Source: a candidate division WWE3 bacterium
GTDB lineage: Bacteria > Patescibacteriota > WWE3 > UBA101185 > UBA10185
Length of the DNA stretch: 32,669 nt
NCBI GenBank assembly: GCA_016182565.1
Contig: JACPGI010000003.1
Coordinates: 134,206 to 166,874, forward strand
Direction of reading: 5' to 3'
The notes under the pieces: generated by a model
Seen by the model: the letters and a program-made list of their open reading frames with translations, nothing else
The model's database searches: none
What the model was told of the DNA's origin: nothing
Program-made: the position numbers and the translations under genes
Shown: one piece after another, positions 25,362-32,669 of the stretch
How positions within the stretch are numbered: position 1 is the stretch's first letter
How the letters are laid out: the number at the start of each line of letters is the position of its first letter

Positions 25362-28300
25362 ATGAGAAATTTATCTGATCTTAAAGATTTTGATGCAATA
25401 AAAGTTTATCTTGCATCAAGTGATGAAATTTTAGACTGGTCTTTTGGTGAGGTAGTAAAGCCTGAAACTATCAATTACCGAACTTTCAAACCTGAAAGAG
25501 AGGGTTTATTTGACGAAAGAATTTTTGGTCCAGTGAAAGACTACGAGTGCGCTTGTGGTAAATACAAAAGAATAAGATACAAAGGTGTTATTTGCGACAA
25601 ATGCGGAGTCGAGGTCACCCACTCTAGAGTACGAAGAGAAAGAATGGGTCACATTGTGTTAGCATCTCCGGTTGCTCACGTTTGGTTTTTCAGAGGTATC
25701 CCATCAAAAATGGCTTTACTTCTTGATATAACACCAAGAACATTAGAGTCTGTCATTTACTTTTCATCTTTTATTGTTACTGATGTAGATCACAATGCAA
25801 AAGCAAAAGCAATTTCAACAGTTGAGGAGGATTTGCTTAAAGAGCGAGGAAAAATTGAAAAGCAGTTAAATGAGAAAATAGCCCAACTAGAGAAAGACAA
25901 TAAAGACATCTTAAAAGGTGAAGAATTTTCAGCAAAAGAAGCTGCCATAAAACTAAATCAAAAGACCATGGCTATACGAGATTCTTACACAGGTCAGCTA
26001 GACGGAATTGAAAAAGATTATAAGTTGATTCTAAAAAAGATCGAATCAATCGAGGTGTTTAGTGTCTTATCTGATGTCGAATATATGAACTTAAGTGTTT
26101 ATATCGATATATTTGCAACGGTAGGTATAGGAGCTGAAGCGATTGGGGAAATTTTAAAAGCTACTGATTTAAATGAATTAAGTGCCGAACTTCACGAAGC
26201 TATGGAAACAGCAAAAGGTCAAAAAGCTGTCAAAATAGCAAAAAGATTAAAAGTAGCTGAGGGGTTTAGACGAGCAAATCTCGAACCTTCTAGGATGATT
26301 ATGGCCACAATTCCTGTTATTCCACCAGACCTTCGACCTATGGTTCAACTTGAAGGTGGAAGATTTGCAACATCTGACTTAAATGATCTTTACCGAAAAG
26401 TTATAAATAGAAATAACAGATTACAAAGACTTTTGGATTTAGGCGCTCCAGAAATTATTATCCGAAACGAAAAAAGGATGTTGCAAGAGTCAGTTGATGC
26501 TTTGTTTGATCAATCCAAACAAAAAAGAAAAGCTACCAGAACAAGAGGCAAGGAGTTAAGATCTCTTGCTGACATGTTGAAGGGTAAGCAGGGTAGGTTT
26601 AGACAAAACTTACTAGGTAAAAGAGTCGACTACTCTGGAAGATCCGTTATCGTAAATGGTCCAAGCCTTAAATTAAATGAGTGTGGACTTCCAAAAGAAA
26701 TGGCCCTTGAATTATTTAAGCCGTTTGTATTACGAGATATTTTAGCTAAAGGTTATGCACCAAACGTGAAAAGTGCCAAATTTGTATTGGATGCAAGAGG
26801 GCCTGAAGTATGGGATATCTTAGAAGAAGTAGTTACAGGACATCCTGTACTTTTAAACCGCGCGCCAACTCTTTGGAGACTTGGTATTCAAGCATTTTAT
26901 CCAAAACTTGTAGAGGGTAATGCAATAAAGCTTCACCTTTGTGTTTGTGATGGATACAATGCAGACTTTGATGGTGACCAGATGGCAGTTCATTTGCCAC
27001 TTTCCAAACCAGCTATTGAAGAGGCCAAAGAGCTTATGATTTCAACAAACAATTTGTTAAAACCATCTGATGGTTCTCCAATGGCAGTTCCTACAAAGAT
27101 TATGTTGTTTGGTATTTATTACCTTACCTCTGTTGATTCTTCATTGCCTGTATACCCAACAACTTTTGCAACAATTGAAGAAGCTCTGCATGTCTATAGT
27201 TCAATTTCTGATATGAAGTTAAGACAGGCTATTAAAGTTCAGCTAAATGGCAAAGTAGAGCAGTTAACTATGGGTAGACTCATATTTAACACAGTAGTTC
27301 CAGCCGAGTTTGGTTTTATTAATGAAAAAATGGACAAACCAAACATTAAGTCATTTTTGGCAAGAGCGTTTAACTCACAGCCAAAACCCGTTGTTATAAA
27401 ACTTATCGATGACCTAAAGGAATTAGGTTTAAAGTACGGTACTGTTTCAGGTCACTCAGTAGCTTTGTCTGACCTTGTTATTCCAGAAAATATTGATGAG
27501 TTAATAAATCAAGGTAGAACTGCTGTTGCCGAGACCGACAAGAACTTTAACCGAGGGTTGATAACCAAGGATGAAGCTAGAAGACTTCGAGAGAATGTTT
27601 GGCAGGAAGTGACAGGAAAAGTTGACGATGCTGTGTGGGGAGTTTTGGGCGATGAAAACCCAATTAGACTTCTTATTTCCTCTAAAGCAAGTCGTACTTC
27701 AAGAGACCAAGTTAAGCAGATCGCAGGTATTCGAGGATTAATTTCTGATCCAACCGGCAAGCTTGTGGAGCTTCCAATTCTTGGAAACTACAAAAATGGA
27801 CTTTCTGCACTTGAATATTTTGCTTCATCAAGAGGTGCAAGAAAAGGTTTGGCAGATAGAGCTTTAAAGACTGCTGATTCAGGTTATCTTACAAGAAGAC
27901 TTGTTGACGTTGCACAGGATGCAATTGTTCGTGAGATGGATTGTGGTACAGAACACGGCAGAATTATGAAAGTTGGGGAAGGTACTGTACTTGCCACATT
28001 TGCAGAAAGAGTTACAGGTAGATACCTTGCAAAAGATGCAAAAGATGCAAACGGCAAAGTTTTGATGAAAAAAAGTACGATTCTTACAATAGAAAACGCT
28101 ACAGCACTACAAGCTTCTGGTGTGGCTGAGATTGAAATAAGAACACCTATGAACTGTCAATCTCACCGAGGTGTTTGTGCATTATGTTACGGAATTGACC
28201 TTATGACCCAAGCAGTTGTTAAACTTGGTACTACCGTAGGGGTAGCTGCGGCTCAGGCTATCGGCGAACCAGGTACCCAGCTAACTATGCGAACATTTCA

Positions 28301-29039
28301 TACTGGTGGTATTGCAGGAAAAGATATAACCCAAGGTTTGCCAAGGGTCGAAGAAATTTTTGAAGCAAGAACACCTAAAAACCTTTCTGTAATGAGTGAA
28401 ATTACAGGTACAGTAAAAATTGCCAAAATTGGTGATGAGCGAAAAATCATAGTTATGGCAACCGATAAAAACGAAGAACAACAGGTTGCTGAACATATGG
28501 TTGATCCAATTGCAGAAATTTTAGTAGAAGATGGTCAACTTGTAGCTAAGGGTGAGAAATTAACTGCAGGACACCTTGACCTTGCTGATCTTATGGGTAC
28601 TGTTGGTGTTGATATGGTAAAAGATTATATCGTAAACGAGATTCAGACTGTGTTTTCAACTCAAGGTGTTGCATTAAATGATAAGCACATCGAAACTATA
28701 GCTAGAAAAATGTTTAGCTACGTTCAGATTACCGAATCAGGGGATACAATATTCCTACCGCGTGAGGTTGTGACTCTTGATACTTTTAACGAGGAAAACG
28801 CATCCGTTATAGCCGAGGGTGGAACTCCTGCAACCGGTGAAGTGACACTTCTTGGAATTACCAAAGCAGCGTTGCAAACTGATAGCTTTTTATCGGCAGC
28901 ATCGTTTATTCAGACCAGTAATGTGTTGACTGATTCTGCGGCCTCTGGTAGAGTGGACCAGCTGTACGGCCTTAAAGAGAACGTCATACTTGGAAGATTA
29001 ATACCAACAGGTGAAAGGGCTATTAAGCGCGAGGAATAA
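25362..29039 (+). CDS. rpoC: RNA polymerase beta' subunit
   Basis: [24 protein letters not shown] zinc site; [17 protein letters not shown] catalytic motif. SD GAGGAGGAAA. Confidence 0.98.
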   Translation: MRNLSDLKDFDAIKVYLASSDEILDWSFGEVVKPETINYRTFKPEREGLFDERIFGPVKDYECACGKYKRIRYKGVICDKCGVEVTHSRVRRERMGHIVLASPVAHVWFFRGIPSKMALLLDITPRTLESVIYFSSFIVTDVDHNAKAKAISTVEEDLLKERGKIEKQLNEKIAQLEKDNKDILKGEEFSAKEAAIKLNQKTMAIRDSYTGQLDGIEKDYKLILKKIESIEVFSVLSDVEYMNLSVYIDIFATVGIGAEAIGEILKATDLNELSAELHEAMETAKGQKAVKIAKRLKVAEGFRRANLEPSRMIMATIPVIPPDLRPMVQLEGGRFATSDLNDLYRKVINRNNRLQRLLDLGAPEIIIRNEKRMLQESVDALFDQSKQKRKATRTRGKELRSLADMLKGKQGRFRQNLLGKRVDYSGRSVIVNGPSLKLNECGLPKEMALELFKPFVLRDILAKGYAPNVKSAKFVLDARGPEVWDILEEVVTGHPVLLNRAPTLWRLGIQAFYPKLVEGNAIKLHLCVCDGYNADFDGDQMAVHLPLSKPAIEEAKELMISTNNLLKPSDGSPMAVPTKIMLFGIYYLTSVDSSLPVYPTTFATIEEALHVYSSISDMKLRQAIKVQLNGKVEQLTMGRLIFNTVVPAEFGFINEKMDKPNIKSFLARAFNSQPKPVVIKLIDDLKELGLKYGTVSGHSVALSDLVIPENIDELINQGRTAVAETDKNFNRGLITKDEARRLRENVWQEVTGKVDDAVWGVLGDENPIRLLISSKASRTSRDQVKQIAGIRGLISDPTGKLVELPILGNYKNGLSALEYFASSRGARKGLADRALKTADSGYLTRRLVDVAQDAIVREMDCGTEHGRIMKVGEGTVLATFAERVTGRYLAKDAKDANGKVLMKKSTILTIENATALQASGVAEIEIRTPMNCQSHRGVCALCYGIDLMTQAVVKLGTTVGVAAAQAIGEPGTQLTMRTFHTGGIAGKDITQGLPRVEEIFEARTPKNLSVMSEITGTVKIAKIGDERKIIVMATDKNEEQQVAEHMVDPIAEILVEDGQLVAKGEKLTAGHLDLADLMGTVGVDMVKDYIVNEIQTVFSTQGVALNDKHIETIARKMFSYVQITESGDTIFLPREVVTLDTFNEENASVIAEGGTPATGEVTLLGITKAALQTDSFLSAASFIQTSNVLTDSAASGRVDQLYGLKENVILGRLIPTGERAIKREE

Positions 29040-29040
29040 C

Positions 29041-29460
29041 ATGCCGACAATTAATCAGTTGCTAAAAAAAGGTAGAACAAATAAAAAAGTTAAAGTAAAA
29101 GCAAAAGCTTTGTCGTACATCTTTTCTTCGCTGAAAAGAAGATACAAAAGTCATATTTCCCCTTTCAAAAGAGGTGTAGTTTTGCAAGTGAAAACTGCTA
29201 CTCCAAGAAAACCAAACTCTGCACTTAGAAAAGTTGCAAGAGTAAGGTTATCCAATGGGCAAGAGCTTACAGCTTATATACCAGGTGAAGGCCATTCATT
29301 ACAGGAGCACGCGGTGGTTTTGGTAAAAGGTGGCAAGATTCAAGATTTAGCCGGTATCAAGTATACTATTGTACGAGGGACGTACGATTTACAAGGTGTT
29401 GCAAACAGAAAAACATCAAGATCTATTTACGGCACAAAAAAACCAAAGGTAGGTAAATAA
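29041..29460 (+). CDS. rpsL: 30S ribosomal protein S12
   Basis: [12 protein letters not shown]...[62 protein letters not shown]. Start moved from 29011 to 29041. Confidence 0.97.
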   Translation: MPTINQLLKKGRTNKKVKVKAKALSYIFSSLKRRYKSHISPFKRGVVLQVKTATPRKPNSALRKVARVRLSNGQELTAYIPGEGHSLQEHAVVLVKGGKIQDLAGIKYTIVRGTYDLQGVANRKTSRSIYGTKKPKVGK

Positions 29461-29462
29461 CT

Positions 29463-29927
29463 ATGCGAGGACAAAAAGCAAAAAAAAGAATAATGAGTCC
29501 AGACCCAATATTTAAGTCTCGTGTTGTGACACGAACTATAAATAAGGTTATGTTACACGGCGAAAAGGCTGTAGCTGAAGGTATAGTTTATTCTGCGATT
29601 GGTTCTTTGGCAGAAGATGCTAAAGAAGCTTTAAAAATGTTTGAAGATGCTGTCAAAAACGTAATGCCAAAACAAGAAGTAAGATCCCGTAGGGTAGGTG
29701 GAGCTACTTATCAAGTGCCATTTCCTACCAAACACGAAAGAGCTGAAGCTTTAGCTGTTCGTTGGATTGTAGATTGTGCTAGAAGTAGATCAGGAAAACC
29801 AATGCATTTAAGATTAGTAGATGAGTTAAGAAATGCAAACTCGGGTATTGGGGATGCTATCAAAAAAAGAGACGAAACCCATAAGATGGCTGATGCAAAC
29901 AAAGCTTTCTCCCATTTTAAATTTTAA
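29463..29927 (+). CDS. rpsG: 30S ribosomal protein S7
   Basis: MRGQKAKKRIMSPDPIFKSRVVTRTINKVM...VRSRRVGGATYQVPFPTKHERAEALAVRWIV. Confidence 0.97.
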   Translation: MRGQKAKKRIMSPDPIFKSRVVTRTINKVMLHGEKAVAEGIVYSAIGSLAEDAKEALKMFEDAVKNVMPKQEVRSRRVGGATYQVPFPTKHERAEALAVRWIVDCARSRSGKPMHLRLVDELRNANSGIGDAIKKRDETHKMADANKAFSHFKF

Positions 29928-29949
29928 TTTATGTTGAAAGGTAACTCAC

Positions 29950-32034
29950 ATGGCGGAAGCAAGCTCTAAACATTATCCTTTGGAAAAAATAAGGAATATT
30001 GGGATCATTGCCCACATTGATGCAGGCAAAACAACAACTAGTGAAAGAGTTTTATTTTATACTGGAAAATCCCATAAAATTGGTGAAGTCCATGAAGGTG
30101 CGGCTCAGATGGACTGGATGGAGCAAGAAAAAGAAAGAGGTATCACAATTACTTCTGCCGCTACAACTTGTTTTTGGGATGAACATAGAATAAATATTAT
30201 TGATACTCCGGGACATGTTGATTTTACAGCCGAAGTTGAAAGATCTTTAAGGGTGTTAGACGGTGGTGTTGTTGTGTTTGATGCTTCACAAGGAGTTGAA
30301 CCTCAATCAGAAACAGTTTGGCGCCAAGCCGAAAAGTACCATGTGCCACTTATTGCTTTTGTAAACAAGATGGATAAGATTGGTGCCGATTTTTATATGT
30401 CTATTGATTCAATTAGAGAACGTCTTACCCCAAATGCTTATGCAGTTCAACTTCCTATTGGATTTGAAAATGAATTTCACGCCGTAATTGATTTGATAGA
30501 GAAAAAAGCCTACAAGTTTGAAGGTAAAATGGGTGAGCAGATTACAGAAATACCAATTCAAGCCGACATGGGGAAAAAAGTAGCTGAATACCGAAGTGTA
30601 TTAATGGAAAAGATTGCAGAGTCAGATGATAAGTTAATTGAAAAATTTTTAGGTGGTGAGGAGCTTACCATAGAAGAACTTAATGTAGGAATAAGGAAAA
30701 TGACAATAAAAACTGAACTCTATCCTGTTTTTTGCGGATCAGCTCTAGGCAACATTGGTGTTCAAAAAGTTTTGGATGGTGTTGTAAATTATTTACCATC
30801 CCCTAAAGACGTAGGTTTTATTATTGGACATGAAGTTGACAGTGATAAAGAGATAGAATTACACCCAGATACTCAGGGGCTTTTTGCAGGCCTTGCTTTC
30901 AAAATACAAACCGATCCATATGTTGGAAGACTTACATATGTAAGAGTTTATTCTGGAAAACTAGAATCAGGTTCTTATATTTTAAATGCCACTCAAGGAA
31001 CTAAAGAAAGAGTCGGTAGACTTCTTTTGATGCATGCAAATCACCGCGAAGAGATAAAAGAAGTAAATGCAGGTGAAATTGCGGCAGTAGTTGGTCTTTC
31101 AAATACAAAAACAGGAGATACCTTAACTACAGAAACAAATCCGGTATTACTTGATACAATAACTTTTTCTGAACCCGTCATTGGCCTTGTCATAGAGCCA
31201 AAAACCAAAGGTGACCGAGATAAACTTGGTATGGCCCTAAATAAATTTATGGAAGAAGATCCTACTTTTAAAGTGAAATCTGACGCTGAAACTGGGGAAA
31301 CTTTAATATATGGTATGGGTGAACTTCACCTTGAAATTATTGTTGATCGAATGAGAAGAGAATTTAAAGTTGAGGTAGACACCGGTAAGCCACAAGTTGC
31401 ATATCGTGAATCCATAAAATCAAAAGTTGAGGTTGAAAATAAATACATAAGACAATCAGGTGGTAGAGGACAATATGGTCATGTTGTTATAACTATGGAA
31501 CCAATGCCTTCAGGTTCGGGAATTATATTTGAAAATAAAGTTGTAGGGGGTTCCATTCCAAGAGAATATATTGCGCCTGTTGAAAAAGGTGTGAGAGAAG
31601 CTTCTGAAACTGGAATTATCGCGGGTTATCCAGTGGTTGATGTGAAAATTTGTTTAACTGACGGATCATACCATGATGTTGACTCTTCCGAAGCAGCTTT
31701 TAAGATTGCTGGAAGCGGAGCTTTTAAAGAAGCTCAAAGAAAAGCAAACCCATATCTTCTTGAACCTGTTATGGCAGTAGAGGTCACAACACCGGATGAT
31801 TTCATGGGGGATGTTATAGGAAACCTTTCAAGTAAAAGAGGAAAAATTGAAGGAACCGAGAAAAGAGGCACTGCAACAGCAGTGAAGGCTAAAGTCCCAC
31901 TTTCCGAAATGTTTGGTTATGCTACTGATTTACGCGGTATGACACAGGGAAGGGCCAGCTTTAACATGGAACCAAGTCACTATGAAGAGGTCCCAGCAAA
32001 CATTGCAGCAGAGATTGCCAAGGGTAGAGCTTGA
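29950..32034 (+). CDS. fusA: Elongation factor G
   Basis: [26 protein letters not shown]...[20 protein letters not shown]...[32 protein letters not shown]. Confidence 0.98.
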   Translation: MAEASSKHYPLEKIRNIGIIAHIDAGKTTTSERVLFYTGKSHKIGEVHEGAAQMDWMEQEKERGITITSAATTCFWDEHRINIIDTPGHVDFTAEVERSLRVLDGGVVVFDASQGVEPQSETVWRQAEKYHVPLIAFVNKMDKIGADFYMSIDSIRERLTPNAYAVQLPIGFENEFHAVIDLIEKKAYKFEGKMGEQITEIPIQADMGKKVAEYRSVLMEKIAESDDKLIEKFLGGEELTIEELNVGIRKMTIKTELYPVFCGSALGNIGVQKVLDGVVNYLPSPKDVGFIIGHEVDSDKEIELHPDTQGLFAGLAFKIQTDPYVGRLTYVRVYSGKLESGSYILNATQGTKERVGRLLLMHANHREEIKEVNAGEIAAVVGLSNTKTGDTLTTETNPVLLDTITFSEPVIGLVIEPKTKGDRDKLGMALNKFMEEDPTFKVKSDAETGETLIYGMGELHLEIIVDRMRREFKVEVDTGKPQVAYRESIKSKVEVENKYIRQSGGRGQYGHVVITMEPMPSGSGIIFENKVVGGSIPREYIAPVEKGVREASETGIIAGYPVVDVKICLTDGSYHDVDSSEAAFKIAGSGAFKEAQRKANPYLLEPVMAVEVTTPDDFMGDVIGNLSSKRGKIEGTEKRGTATAVKAKVPLSEMFGYATDLRGMTQGRASFNMEPSHYEEVPANIAAEIAKGRA

Positions 32035-32128
32035 TTCTTCTCCTTGATTTTCTTGCAGTAATCTGTTTAACTAAGGGTCGCAAAACGTATTGTTTTATTT
32101 ATTAATTTATTTAGTTAGAAAGGTCAAA

Positions 32129-32669
32129 ATGGCAGAATTTAATAGAAATAAGCCACACGTAAACATTGGTACCATAGGTCACGTTGACCATGGAAAAACC
32201 ACACTTACATCGGCTATTACAAAAGTGTTACATGATAAGGGTATGGCAGATTACAGAGCTTTCGATCAAATCGATAAAGCTCCAGAAGAAAAGGCAAGAG
32301 GTATTACAATTAACATTACTCACGTAGAGTATGAGACAACAAAAAGACATTATGCCCATATTGATGCTCCAGGTCATGCTGATTATATTAAAAACATGAT
32401 CACCGGTGCCGCTCAAATGGACGGTGCAATTCTTGTGGTTTCAGCTCCAGATGGACCTATGCCACAAACAAGGGAACATATTTTACTTGCAAAACAGGTT
32501 AACGTTCCAGCAATGGTTGTTTTCATGAATAAAGTAGATATGGTAAATGATCCTGAGCTTTTAGATCTTGTTGAGCTTGAAATTAGAGAACTTTTGACTA
32601 AATACGGTTTTCCAGGAGATGAAATTCCCGTTATTAAAGGATCTGCATTAAAAGCATTAGAGGGCGACG
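32129..32669 (+). CDS. tuf: Elongation factor Tu (truncated by window end)
   Basis: Manual translation [34 protein letters not shown]...[61 protein letters not shown]. Missing from the ORF track for lack of a stop. Confidence 0.97.
   Translation, partial: MAEFNRNKPHVNIGTIGHVDHGKTTLTSAITKVLHDKGMADYRAFDQIDKAPEEKARGITINITHVEYETTKRHYAHIDAPGHADYIKNMITGAAQMDGAILVVSAPDGPMPQTREHILLAKQVNVPAMVVFMNKVDMVNDPELLDLVELEIRELLTKYGFPGDEIPVIKGSALKALEGD

Noticed and set aside
29107-29163. Novel insertion in S12 ([23 protein letters not shown])
   Set aside because: The length matches the long-form S12 of B. subtilis-type bacteria as I recall it, so it is not a new insertion.
32303-32381. EF-Tu DAPGHADY instead of the common DCPGHADY
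   Set aside because: The Cys at this position is not universal; a minor substitution with no clear functional implication.
1-32669. Alternative genetic code (UGA = Gly, code 25)
   Set aside because: TGA is a natural stop (secA AAG TGA, fusA GCT TGA) and does not occur in-frame within the conserved ORFs.

Overview
The window looks like a contiguous, gene-dense, low-GC bacterial chromosome segment, probably Candidate Phyla Radiation/Patescibacteria-like (inference from gene content; no 16S is present). It runs from a P-loop kinase fragment and tRNA-Gln through a large diguanylate-cyclase-like protein, a NYN-domain protein, a VanW-family protein, small membrane proteins, tRNA-Glu, an EamA transporter, a GT2 glycosyltransferase, an alkyltransferase-like (ATL) protein, a RuvC-like protein, greA, lysS, an HD-domain protein, serS, a SpeE-like protein, uppP, secA, a TPR membrane protein and lepB, to rpoB-rpoC-rpsL-rpsG-fusA-tuf (tuf truncated by the window end). 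TGA is used as a stop (e.g. secA, fusA), so this is not code 25. No CRISPR array, transposon or prophage was seen. The most interesting signals are: (1) many first-in-unit genes have a TATAAT-like hexamer at a near-constant 6 nt from the ATG, which suggests widespread leaderless transcripts; (2) serS has a putative attenuator with an intrinsic terminator, an alternative pairing and an overlapping leader ORF with AGY serine codons flanking the terminator arm; (3) greA has a leader with a short ORF and terminator-like hairpin; (4) S12 is substituted at classical streptomycin-resistance positions; (5) a two-TM protein carries a 13-Cys metallothionein-like tail; (6) an (AT)n tract explains an apparent frameshift in a TPR membrane protein. 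Comparisons with E. coli, B. subtilis and Thermus proteins are from memory and were not aligned computationally.
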